This document shows, one piece after another, positions 18,242 through 25,287 of a stretch of 64,000 nucleotides of DNA. The translations under genes and the position numbers were made by a program. The notes beneath the pieces were generated by a model. It was given only the letters and a program-made list of their open reading frames with translations, searched no databases and had not been told where the DNA came from. This stretch comes from Thermococcus eurythermalis. Lineage in GTDB: Archaea; Methanobacteriota_B; Thermococci; Thermococcales; Thermococcaceae. The stretch spans positions 434,001-498,000 of the forward strand of contig NZ_CP008887.1 of assembly GCF_000769655.1 (NCBI RefSeq), given 5' to 3'. Each line of letters begins with the position of its first letter. The stretch's first letter is position 1.

Positions 18242-18283
18242 GGTGGGCCGTATAGGTTGGCCGGGTTTTTATGGTCTTCGTCC

Positions 18284-18414
18284 AAAAACTTTAAATGCTC
18301 CCGCCCCCTTTTTCAACCCATGTTCGGTGGTTGTTTTTGGCCTTGGTGAAGCCCTCCTCTTCTGCACCGCCTTAGTCTTGAGTTTCGTTTCCACTGGAAA
18401 TGGAGGTGTTTTGA
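18284..18414 (+). promoter_or_regulatory. trpS promoter and leader, possible Trp attenuator
   Basis: The TATA box CTTTAAATG (18289-18297, within AAAACTTTAAATGC) predicts a transcript start near 18317 and a leader of about 100 bases. The leader begins almost at once with a nine-codon ORF holding two Trp codons (18320-18349). Two bases after its stop comes CCCTCCTC (18351-18358), complementary to the trpS ribosome site GGAGG (about 18402-18406). A second small hairpin, TTTCC-ACT-GGAAA, lies at about 18388-18400. A regulatory role is inferred. Confidence 0.5.
18320..18349 (+). CDS. Putative leader peptide MFGGCFWPW upstream of trpS
   Basis: ATG at 18320 opens a nine-residue ORF with Trp at positions 7 and 9 and a TGA at 18347-18349. 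It would be leaderless, since the predicted transcript start is only about three bases upstream. Two Trp codons in nine, directly ahead of the tryptophanyl-tRNA synthetase gene, is the hallmark of a ribosome-stalling leader peptide in bacteria. Chance cannot be excluded for so short an ORF. Confidence 0.45.
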   Translation: MFGGCFWPW

Positions 18415-19566
18415 ATGGACGAATTTAAGGTTACCCCATGGGACGTTGAGGGTCTGGTGGACTACGACAGGCTGATAGAGGAGTTCGGAACGAGCCCGCT
18501 GACCGATGAACTGCTGGAGAAGACCGCAAGGCTCACGAAGAGCGAACTGCCGATATTCTTCAGGAGGAGGTTCTTCTTCTCCCACAGGGACTATGATAAA
18601 ATCCTTGCCGACTACGAGAGCGGAAGGGGCTTCTTCCTGTACACGGGGAGGGGCCCGAGCGGGCCGATGCACATAGGTCACATAATCCCGTTCTACGCGA
18701 CCAAGTGGCTCCAGGAGAAGTTTGGCGTCAACCTCTACATACAGATAACCGATGACGAGAAGTTCCTCTTCAAGAACCTCACCCTGGACGAGACAAAGAG
18801 ATGGGCCTACGAGAACATACTCGACATCATAGCGGTCGGCTTCGACCCCGACAGGACCTTCATCTTCCAGGACAGCGAGTTCACGAAGATTTACGAGATG
18901 GCCCTTCCGATAGCCAAGAAGATAAACTTCTCGATGGCTAGAGCAGTTTTTGGCTTCACCGACCAGAGCAAGATTGGAATGATTTTCTACCCTGCCATAC
19001 AGGCCGCACCGACCTTCTTCGAGAAGAAGCGCTGTTTAATTCCAGCAGCAATTGACCAGGACCCCTACTGGAGGCTCCAGAGGGACTTCGCCGAGAGCCT
19101 CGGCTACTACAAGACCGCTGCTTTGCACTCGAAGTTCGTCCCGCCGCTGACGGGCCTTGAGGGGAAGATGAGCGCCAGCAAGCCGGAAACTGCCGTTTAC
19201 CTCACCGATGACCCTGAGGAAGCTGGAAAGAAAATCTGGAAGTTCGCCTTAACGGGCGGTCAGCCGACGCTCAAAGAGCAGAGGGAGAAGGGCGGAAACC
19301 CGGAGAAGTGCGTCGTCTTCAAATGGCTTGAAATCTTCTTCGAGGAGGACGACAAGAAGCTGATGGAGCGCTATCACGCGTGTAAAGCTGGAGAGCTTAC
19401 CTGCGGTGAGTGCAAGCGCTACCTCATCAAGAAGGTGCAGGAGTTCCTGAAGGAGCACCAGAAGAAGCGCAAGGAGGCCGAGAAGAAGGTCGAGAAGTTC
19501 AAGTACACCGGCGAGCTGGCAAGGGACCAGTGGGATAAGGCGATTCCTGAGCCGTTAAAGAACTGA
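18415..19566 (+). CDS. trpS: Tryptophanyl-tRNA synthetase
   Basis: A 383-residue class I aminoacyl-tRNA synthetase of the archaeal/eukaryotic TrpRS type. It charges tRNA-Trp with tryptophan. The HIGH-type motif is GPMHIGH within TGRGPSGPMHIGH, and the KMSKS motif is KMSAS in GLEGKMSASKPE. Both Trp-pocket segments typical of the family are present (QITDDEKFLFK and IDQDPYWRLQRD). A C-x(2)-C element (TCGECKRYL) sits in the anticodon-binding part. The ATG at 18415 has GGAGGTGTTTTGA before it. See the leader entry for possible control by Trp codons. Confidence 0.96.
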   Translation: MDEFKVTPWDVEGLVDYDRLIEEFGTSPLTDELLEKTARLTKSELPIFFRRRFFFSHRDYDKILADYESGRGFFLYTGRGPSGPMHIGHIIPFYATKWLQEKFGVNLYIQITDDEKFLFKNLTLDETKRWAYENILDIIAVGFDPDRTFIFQDSEFTKIYEMALPIAKKINFSMARAVFGFTDQSKIGMIFYPAIQAAPTFFEKKRCLIPAAIDQDPYWRLQRDFAESLGYYKTAALHSKFVPPLTGLEGKMSASKPETAVYLTDDPEEAGKKIWKFALTGGQPTLKEQREKGGNPEKCVVFKWLEIFFEEDDKKLMERYHACKAGELTCGECKRYLIKKVQEFLKEHQKKRKEAEKKVEKFKYTGELARDQWDKAIPEPLKN

Positions 19567-19568
19567 AA

Positions 19569-20261
19569 TCAGGGGCGGCCGGGGAGGCCGTTCCTTAATT
19601 TTCTAAGTTCTTGATAAACCTTCCTCGCGAGTTCCACCTCCTCGCGGGTTCTTTCCATTATGGCCTGATATTCCCCTGCATCGTATAGTTCCCACACGGT
19701 TGTGCCGCTCGGTTTTCTTCTTCCGTCTCCGAGGAGGTTCCGAACTGCCCAGTTCTGTGACACAGGGGCGAGCACTTTTCTGTTCCTGCTCTCGGGGAGT
19801 ACAGGGGCGGAGGCGACGCTGAGGTCGAAGTGCCTGAGTTTAAAGTATGTGTCGTAGAGCCTCTCCAGCTCGGCTATTCCGTGAATTAGACTCCTGACAA
19901 AAAGCACGGGAATATCGAGGCGCGTTATCCCGAAGCCTACTGCCATCGGCTCCGTCAGCCCGGGGTCTTTGCCCAACAGTTCCCACCGTGTCCAGCTCTC
20001 CCTGAAGTAGAGGTATATTTTCTCCAAGAGATTCTTCTCCTGCTCCACGACGTCCTTACCTTCCATGTCCCATATCCAGAACTCCTCCTTCTTTTCCGGC
20101 TTCTCATCTATGGGGAAGTACCTCTGGAAGACGCCGCCCATGACGAAGCTTCCGTTCAGGTAGGGGTTGGCTCTTAATCCGGGCCCGTTCCGGTGTTCTC
20201 TGGGAACGTAGTATTCAATGTCAAAGAAAATAACGTGTGTAACCCCGCGTTTAAACCTCAT
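19569..20261 (-). CDS. Predicted DnaQ-like 3'-5' exonuclease fold protein
   Basis: A 230-residue protein of a small archaeal group. The N-terminal VIFFDIEYYVP (D14 and E16) resembles the first exonuclease motif (DxE) of the RNase H-like DEDD nucleases. GITRLDIPVLFVRSL in the middle could supply the second acidic motif. The last third is helical and basic and does not show a clear third motif, so activity is uncertain. It starts at ATG 20261 and converges with trpS, whose end is two bases away. What else it could be: an inactive RNase H-fold protein. Confidence 0.5.
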   Translation of the reverse strand: MRFKRGVTHVIFFDIEYYVPREHRNGPGLRANPYLNGSFVMGGVFQRYFPIDEKPEKKEEFWIWDMEGKDVVEQEKNLLEKIYLYFRESWTRWELLGKDPGLTEPMAVGFGITRLDIPVLFVRSLIHGIAELERLYDTYFKLRHFDLSVASAPVLPESRNRKVLAPVSQNWAVRNLLGDGRRKPSGTTVWELYDAGEYQAIMERTREEVELARKVYQELRKLRNGLPGRP

Positions 20262-20306
20262 GTTGAATCCTCCCCCGGTTGTAATGCCATCAAAAAAGTA
20301 AGGATA

Positions 20307-20549
20307 TCAGAACCAGTTGCCAATATCAAAAATATCATCAACGTCTGTTCCTTCCTCTGATGCCAGCATTATTTCTTCGACAACCCAGTCCTCGAACTCG
20401 TCGTCATTGTTCTTCGAGTTCCTCGCGGCGGCGCTCATGGCCCTGGCCTTGAAGCCCTCGTCCGCCTTGACGGCCCTTCCGCTGTCCACTGCGCTCTGTA
20501 TTCTCCTCGCGGCCTCCCATGTCATGGGTTTGGAACCCTTCTTGCCCAT
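20307..20549 (-). CDS. Small protein resembling seed-maturation (SMP) domains
   Basis: An 80-residue soluble protein. Residues 8-45 carry W-E-A-A-R-R-I-Q-S-A-V-D, a glycine turn, then F-K-A-R-A-M-S-A-A-A-R-N, a pattern close to the SMP/LEA-type repeat known from plant seed proteins and from some archaea and bacteria. The C-terminal third is acidic (DDEFEDWVVEEIML and DVDDIFDIG). The ATG at 20549 is preferred over upstream in-frame starts because GGAGGTGATAC directly precedes it. A stress or desiccation-type protective role is the family guess. It diverges from the AT-rich regulator-like gene. Confidence 0.65.
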   Translation of the reverse strand: MGKKGSKPMTWEAARRIQSAVDSGRAVKADEGFKARAMSAAARNSKNNDDEFEDWVVEEIMLASEEGTDVDDIFDIGNWF

Positions 20550-20661
20550 GGTATCACCTCCGAAAACTGTCAATACTTATTTCGCAGTTTACTTTATAAG
20601 GGGGTATTCTCAAAAAGAAACACTTTTTTGTGAATACCTACTAACCATAACGGGGGCCTAT

Positions 20662-21741
20662 ATGGGGAGGTTAAAAGATACTGAGGAATTCACTGAGATT
20701 GCATACCGAATAATTGAACTTGCACAGGAGGGTAAAGAACTTACCGTGTATAACCTCTCAAAAGAACTTGGAAAACGACAAGAGTCTGTTCGAAGGGTCT
20801 TGAATGAGCTTGTGCGTTTGAAGGTTTTGGACGATCCTATTCCTGTGCAAAACTCGCAGGGAAGACAAAAGAAGCCCTATAAACTTCTTTGGGACCCTGA
20901 AAAAGCCAAGGCGATTATAGAGTGCTGGAAGGAGTTTTATTCTTTACAACAGAAGCTTAAATTTTTGAAACATCTTGCTGATTCTAAAGAGAATGAGCCT
21001 GAGCTTTCAGAGTTGTCATACAAGTTTTGCCCTTACATTGTTCTTATCGGAATTGATTGGATTGAGGGACTCTCGGGCTTTCTTGGGAAGTTTGATTGGA
21101 AAACTTTCCTGGACAAGGCTATTCCTCTCTACTGGGCGGTGTTTTCGCTAAGGCACGATAAAAAACTCAGAATGCTGAATGAAGGGTACGCCGGTGGAAA
21201 TTTCTTTATTGTCGCGGGCAAAAATTCATGCATATTCTTTGAAGAAGCCCGGTGGGTTGAGTATGTGTCTCGCAGAAAGGCCAAAATGGAGATTGAAAAT
21301 AAGCTTTTGGAGATGTTCTATGGAGGGAATGACTTTCACTGTTTAAGCGTTCACTATGGAGACAGTGCAGGAACGCTTTCAAATTACATCTTTGGAGTTA
21401 GGTATTTTATTGGGGATTCACGTCTTGTTATCTTTGATTTCTCTCCAAATCCCTTTCTGAAAGGAACTGATGATAACGAAGTTATGAGGGCCTTTGAACT
21501 TTTGCTTGAATATCTGCAGGAAAAATATCCTGAAGTAAAGTCTGTTCAAGTTAGGTCAGTGTCCCGCGTTATGGAGAATTTTTTAGCCTCCCTTGGATTT
21601 GAGGAACGGAAAGAGCTGTATCTATATACAAAAACTGAAAAGTTGCCCGGCAGTTCAAGGTTTATCATTGAACTCTCTAAGAATCCTCCTTCTGTAAGTG
21701 AAATGGAATGGGTAGTAAGAATTTTTGAAAAAAGGCTTTAA
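20662..21741 (+). CDS. Winged-helix protein with unknown effector region, AT-rich
   Basis: A 359-residue protein. The N-terminus (about 10-75) is a winged helix-turn-helix: LSKELGKRQESVRRVLNELVRLKVL, then a wing with GRQKKPYKLLW. The rest has no recognised domain; the segment around residues 240-350 (mixed strands and helices, ending SLGFEERKELYLYTK) faintly recalls GNAT acyltransferases. The codon use and base composition are clearly richer in A and T than the flanking genes, so recent acquisition is likely. The ATG at 20662 marks the start of the coherent domain; an open frame runs further upstream into the SMP gene region but has no ribosome site and reads as shadow. Confidence 0.6.
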   Translation: MGRLKDTEEFTEIAYRIIELAQEGKELTVYNLSKELGKRQESVRRVLNELVRLKVLDDPIPVQNSQGRQKKPYKLLWDPEKAKAIIECWKEFYSLQQKLKFLKHLADSKENEPELSELSYKFCPYIVLIGIDWIEGLSGFLGKFDWKTFLDKAIPLYWAVFSLRHDKKLRMLNEGYAGGNFFIVAGKNSCIFFEEARWVEYVSRRKAKMEIENKLLEMFYGGNDFHCLSVHYGDSAGTLSNYIFGVRYFIGDSRLVIFDFSPNPFLKGTDDNEVMRAFELLLEYLQEKYPEVKSVQVRSVSRVMENFLASLGFEERKELYLYTKTEKLPGSSRFIIELSKNPPSVSEMEWVVRIFEKRL

Positions 21742-21764
21742 GTTCTTGTTAGTGCTTAAAGCTT

Positions 21765-21866
21765 ATGCCTAGCCTCGTGGTTAAGTTCAGGAGGGTACAG
21801 GAGGACATTACAAGAGGTAAGAGACAATCCTCAACCGTTGAGAGGCTGAACAAATTCAGCAGGTAA
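21765..21866 (+). CDS. Possible 33-residue basic peptide
   Basis: A short ORF beginning 23 bases after the winged-helix gene. It reads MPSLVVKFRRVQEDITRGKR and ends in ERLNKFSR. It is basic, without hydrophobic spans, and ends at TAA 21864-21866. There is no clear ribosome site; CTTAAAGCTT before the ATG could be a TATA box only if further upstream. It may be the remnant of a larger gene or a real small DNA- or RNA-binding peptide. Confidence 0.3.
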   Translation: MPSLVVKFRRVQEDITRGKRQSSTVERLNKFSR

Positions 21867-21984
21867 CTCTCTCGTCTCCCGTTCGTTTCTTTCTCTTTAG
21901 CTCCCGAACTTTTCTGTGCCAGCTTTAAGGAGATATTAGGAAAAGTACTTAACCCGCCCTTGCCAATGGTGGTTGGGTGAAAAC

Positions 21985-22191
21985 ATGAATCAGATATGGG
22001 GAGTTGTTATGGCCGCGGTGGGCCTTTTCATGCTGGTTTCTGGCGTTACCCGGAGCAACTTCGTCGTTTACAGGCTCCTGGTTGCGCGCTCCAAGATGTT
22101 CTGGGGCGAAAACGTGCACCGGTTCTACCAGGCCGTGGGGACGGTTCTAATCGTTCTAGGGGTTCTGGCGGCACTTGGTGTCATTTGGTGA
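21985..22191 (+). CDS. Small membrane protein, two transmembrane segments
   Basis: A 68-residue protein with two hydrophobic spans (about 4-24 and 46-66) and a basic/aromatic loop between them containing VARSKMFWGENVHRFYQ. The ATG at 21985 is used because GGTTGGGTGA lies seven bases before it; an upstream TTG at 21973 is less likely. The family is not recognised; similar two-span proteins are common in Thermococcus and mostly uncharacterised. Confidence 0.65.
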   Translation: MNQIWGVVMAAVGLFMLVSGVTRSNFVVYRLLVARSKMFWGENVHRFYQAVGTVLIVLGVLAALGVIW

Positions 22192-22296
22192 CTGCATGCT
22201 GTCCTCGATAGCGGTTCAAGTGACTTTATTCAGACCCCCGCGAAAGTACCATCATAGTTATATTCCGCAGGAACGTTTTCTAAACAGGTGGTCGCC

Positions 22297-22908
22297 GTGA
22301 AGTCCACGAAAAAACGTTCGGTGATGGCGTGGCTTGAAGAGTACTGGCCGATCTCGACGCCCTTTCTCGCAGTATACATAACGGTTGTGCTGGTTCTGTT
22401 CGTCCTCAAAGAGAACTTCGCCCTCTTCCTCATCTGGCTGCAGACGCCGGTCTACTGGGTGCACCAGTTCGAGGAATACATCTGCCCCGGCGGCTTCGTG
22501 GAGTTCTTCAACAGGAAAGTCCTGGGCTCAAAGCGGGAGGACTGGCCGCTCACAAAAACACACGCCCTTTGGATCAACGTTCCGATAATCTTCGTCGCGT
22601 TCCCGCTCTCGGCCATACTTGCGAGTCTTATTGATATTTCACTCGGAATATGGACGGCCTATTTCTCAATCCTAAACGCCCTCTCGCACGTGGGCATGTT
22701 CTTCAGGCACGGCTACAATCCGGGCCTCGTGGCGAGCGCGCTGCTCAACATACCCGTTGGCGCTTACACGGTTTACTACTTCGCCACCAGCCACCCGCTC
22801 TCGCTCGGTGCACATATCGCTGGCTTTCTCGTCGCTCTGGCAATCCAGGGAGCGCTGATGGTCTGGGGACTGAAGTTCATGAGGGGGAAGGCAGGGCAGC
22901 CCTCCTGA
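22297..22908 (+). CDS. HXXEE-domain membrane protein
   Basis: A 203-residue membrane protein with five or six hydrophobic segments. The hallmark HQFEE sits at residues 56-60 (H-x-x-E-E), with further conserved histidines in NALSHVGMFFRHGYNPG, which together define the HXXEE family. The histidines and glutamates may bind a metal within the membrane; the function is unknown. The GTG at 22297 is taken as start because GGTGGTC lies directly before it; GTG 22288 is within that ribosome site. The gene stands alone; the omega-RNA-like copy B follows. Confidence 0.8.
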   Translation: MKSTKKRSVMAWLEEYWPISTPFLAVYITVVLVLFVLKENFALFLIWLQTPVYWVHQFEEYICPGGFVEFFNRKVLGSKREDWPLTKTHALWINVPIIFVAFPLSAILASLIDISLGIWTAYFSILNALSHVGMFFRHGYNPGLVASALLNIPVGAYTVYYFATSHPLSLGAHIAGFLVALAIQGALMVWGLKFMRGKAGQPS

Positions 22909-22924
22909 GTGCTTCTGCGGCCTT

Positions 22925-23005
22925 TATATTTTTCTTTCGAAAGCCTCGCCCTTCAGGGCAGGGAGGAGGTCAGGCCGGAGTGGCTTTCCGGCCCTGTACT
23001 CTGTA
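22925..23005 (+). mobile_element. IS605-family right-end / omega-RNA-like element, copy B
   Basis: Bases 22925-22973 repeat copy A (7081-7129) with three differences, one of which weakens the main hairpin (GGGCAGGG for GGGCGGGG). The element is again followed by a separate, longer hairpin with a different sequence, GGCCGGA-gtggctt-TCCGGCC (about 22973-22992). TTTATATTTTTC at its left edge could act as a TATA box placing a transcript start near the hairpin. The frame reads KASPFRAGRRSG. No transposase gene is present. The remaining 180 bases to the next gene show only a promoter-like AT-rich stretch. Confidence 0.55.
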
Positions 23006-23193
23006 GGTGTTCATGTATCCATTCGACCAATAAAGAAATTCCTTGAAAATTTTTTCATGCTCTGCTGTTCTTTGTTGTTCATTTCTCTTTACTCCAGTTC
23101 ATTTTGGCATATTATAGAGGCCTCAGGCCTGTGTTTTTTGCGGGAAAAGGGATATTAGCTCCGAAAAGCCTTCATTCTAATGGGGGTGGTCTT

Positions 23194-24234
23194 ATGAAAA
23201 GGAGTGAAGCCCTCGCAGTTTTAATTGGGACTCAAATAGGGGCCGGTGTCCTCGGATTACCTTACGCGGCCAAGGAAGTAGGCCTAATCCCCGCAGTCCT
23301 CGTGCTCGTTGGGGTAATGCTCCTCATGCTCTTCACGGCCAGAATCGTCCTGTACTTCTCGGCAAGGATGGGCGGCGCCCAGCTGAGCACAATGGCCAGA
23401 AAGATGCTCGGGCCCGGCGGCGGCCTCATAATGTTTGCGAGCGTGACTTTCATGAGCTTCGGGGCCCTCCTCGCGTACATCGCGGGAATGGGGGACGTGT
23501 TCGCGGCCCTCTTTGGGGTGAGCCCTAAAGTAGGCGCCCTAATCTTCTGGGTTCTCGCGTCCATAGTGATATACCTCGGCCTTGAAGCGAGCGGAAAGAG
23601 CGAGCTTGCCATGAGCCTTGTGATGCTCGCCCTCTTCCTGGCCGTTGGAGTGATGCTCCTCCCGAAGGGAAGGCTTGAGAACGCGCTGTACTCGGACACT
23701 TCAACCCTCTGGAAGATTATCGGAGTCTCAATATTCGCCCTCGGCTGCCACTCTGTCATTCCAGACGTTTACAAGGGGCTCGGAAGCTACGAGGAGACCA
23801 AGAAGCTACTCACGTGGGCCTTTGTTATACCAACCGCAATCTACACCCTCTTCATGGCGTCGTTCCTGCTCGTCTTCGGAAGGGACACGCCCCAGATAGC
23901 CACCCAGGCCCTTGAGAGCCTCTTCGGCAGGACTGGCTTCCTCGTTGGAAACCTTATTCCGCTCTTCGCTATAACCACGAGCTACATAGGAATCGGCCTC
24001 GCCCAGCTCAGCAACATGGAGGAGTACCTGAAACTGGACAGAAAGCTTGCGTGGGCGATAACGGTCGTCCCGCCGCTGGCGGTTTACCTCTCCGGAGTCG
24101 GGGACTTCGTGAGCGTCCTGGGGCTTGCAGGAGACACCGGCGACCTCATGGCGTTCATAGTGCTGCCCCTCGTCCTCTATATAACCTACAAGCTCGGCTT
24201 TGCGACCGTCGAGGGAGAGGCCGAAGCTGGGTGA
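23194..24234 (+). CDS. Aromatic/hydroxy amino acid permease-like transporter
   Basis: A 346-residue transporter with about ten to eleven membrane segments. The first helix carries GTQIGAGVLGLPYAAKEVG, the substrate and ion-site signature of the amino acid/auxin permease and HAAAP (Trp/Tyr/Ser) group. The family imports amino acids with protons or sodium. The ATG at 23194 with GGGGGTGGT before it is preferred over a longer frame from 23104, which adds a non-hydrophobic leader with no ribosome site. The ends of the hydrophobic segments agree with a complete protein. The gene is isolated on its own promoter (GGCATATTATAG near 23108-23119). Confidence 0.85.
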   Translation: MKRSEALAVLIGTQIGAGVLGLPYAAKEVGLIPAVLVLVGVMLLMLFTARIVLYFSARMGGAQLSTMARKMLGPGGGLIMFASVTFMSFGALLAYIAGMGDVFAALFGVSPKVGALIFWVLASIVIYLGLEASGKSELAMSLVMLALFLAVGVMLLPKGRLENALYSDTSTLWKIIGVSIFALGCHSVIPDVYKGLGSYEETKKLLTWAFVIPTAIYTLFMASFLLVFGRDTPQIATQALESLFGRTGFLVGNLIPLFAITTSYIGIGLAQLSNMEEYLKLDRKLAWAITVVPPLAVYLSGVGDFVSVLGLAGDTGDLMAFIVLPLVLYITYKLGFATVEGEAEAG

Positions 24235-24300
24235 ACTTTCTCCCTTTATTTTTTCGGAAAGGTTTAATTCCAGTTCCGTGATTGAGGTGTAGGTGGTATC

Positions 24301-24978
24301 ATGGTCAGGCTTCCCTACATGGACGGCTTCTACGAGCTACGCCCGAGCAAGATTGTGGCTTTAGCTAAGAACTACGCCGAGCACGCAAAGGAGATGGAGA
24401 GTGACGTCCCGGAAAGGCCGGTTTTCTTTCTTAAACCGCCGAGTGCTCTAATCGGTCCCGGAGAACCGATAATCCTGCCGAGGATTAGCAGGCGCGTTGA
24501 CCACGAGGTTGAGCTGGCCGTCATAATAGGAAAGCGCGCCAGGCGCGTGCCGGCTGAAAAGGCAATGGACTACGTGATGGGCTACACGATACTGCTAGAT
24601 ATAACTGCCAGAGACCTTCAGGCCGAGGCGAGGAAGAAGGGCCTCCCCTGGACGGTGGCGAAGGGCTTCGACACTTTCGCACCCGTCGGGCCGAGGATTG
24701 TGGACAGGCGAGAGCTGAAGATAGACGACCTTGAAATCGGCCTCAAGGTGAACGGCCAGGTTAGACAGCTCGGGCGGACGAGCGAGATGGTCTTCAAGGT
24801 TCCGGAGCTGATAGAGTACATAAGCTCGATAATGACGCTTGAGCCCGGCGACATCATAGCGACGGGGACTCCGGCCGGCGTCGGCCCGCTGAGGCACGGG
24901 GACAAAATAGAGGCGTGGGTAGAGGGCATCGGAAAGGTCGAGTTCGACGTTCTGGCGGAGAACTCGATACTGTGCTGA
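24301..24978 (+). CDS. Fumarylacetoacetate hydrolase family protein
   Basis: A 225-residue protein with the FAH catalytic fold. PSKIVALAKNYAEHAKE is the typical N-terminal segment; VDHEVELAVIIGKRAR and TARDLQAEARKKGLPWTVAKGFDTFAPVGP carry the acidic metal ligands and the catalytic loop; GDIIATGTPAGVGPL is the conserved C-terminal loop. Members hydrolyse or decarboxylate 2-keto-acid derivatives such as acylpyruvates or oxaloacetate; the exact substrate is not clear. The ATG at 24301 has GGTGGTATC before it, and a TATA-like AGGTTTAATT lies near 24260. Confidence 0.88.
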   Translation: MVRLPYMDGFYELRPSKIVALAKNYAEHAKEMESDVPERPVFFLKPPSALIGPGEPIILPRISRRVDHEVELAVIIGKRARRVPAEKAMDYVMGYTILLDITARDLQAEARKKGLPWTVAKGFDTFAPVGPRIVDRRELKIDDLEIGLKVNGQVRQLGRTSEMVFKVPELIEYISSIMTLEPGDIIATGTPAGVGPLRHGDKIEAWVEGIGKVEFDVLAENSILC

Positions 24979-25072
24979 TGGGTTTTTCTCTTTAGACTTA
25001 ACAATTCTTTTAAGGCCGGGAGAAACCTTTCCTGCCGGGAAAACAGGGAAAATGAAAGGCCGTCAAAAGGGC

Positions 25073-25225
25073 TCAAAGGCGCCTGATGCGCTCCTTGACG
25101 TCCTCTGCCTCGTACCTTTCGAGGAAGGCGCGCCACTCCTCCTCGATTTCTTCCATTCTCGTCTTCTTCCGCTTCCTCCCCGTCATGAGCTCGACCATGG
25201 AGGGGTTCAGTATCGCCGCGAACAT
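25073..25225 (-). CDS. 50-residue conserved-looking protein at the end of the phosphate operon
   Basis: ATG 25225 to TGA 25073, 50 residues. The start reads MFAAILNPSMVELM, followed by a strongly basic stretch (GRKRKKTR) and a charged amphipathic helix rich in Glu/Arg (EEIEEEWRAFLERYEAE). GGTGA lies six bases before the ATG. The gene follows phoU by 62 bases in the same direction and has its own promoter, which shares a 23-bp motif and exact spacing with the pstS promoter (see those entries). This strongly argues for a real gene that is controlled by phosphate. I recognise no family; the helical, charged form suggests a small binding protein acting on PhoU, a regulator or the transporter. Confidence 0.65.
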   Translation of the reverse strand: MFAAILNPSMVELMTGRKRKKTRMEEIEEEWRAFLERYEAEDVKERIRRL

Positions 25226-25255
25226 ATCCTTCACCGGTTGAATATATCATGACAA

Positions 25256-25287
25256 AAATATAAAGATTTTCGCAATAATCTATATAG
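25256..25287 (-). promoter_or_regulatory. Promoter of the 50-residue gene with putative Pho motif
   Basis: On the plus strand AAATATAAAGATTTTCGCAATAA (23 bases, 25256-25278) matches the pstS promoter at 22 of 23 positions. On the minus strand it gives TATA CTTTATATTT preceded by TTATTGCGAAAATC. Its left edge is 31 bases from the ATG, exactly as for pstS. CTATATAG follows at 25280-25287. Confidence 0.65.

Noticed and set aside
20317-20661. Upstream extension of the winged-helix gene frame
   Set aside because: It runs across the SMP-like gene on the other strand, lacks a ribosome site and reads as shadow sequence rich in Ser/Leu.
24618-25250. Long minus-strand ORF over the FAH gene and the 50-residue gene
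   Set aside because: It is in the wrong frame for both genes, has biased Arg/Gly/Glu/Ser composition and no family likeness; the real minus-strand gene here is the 50-residue one.
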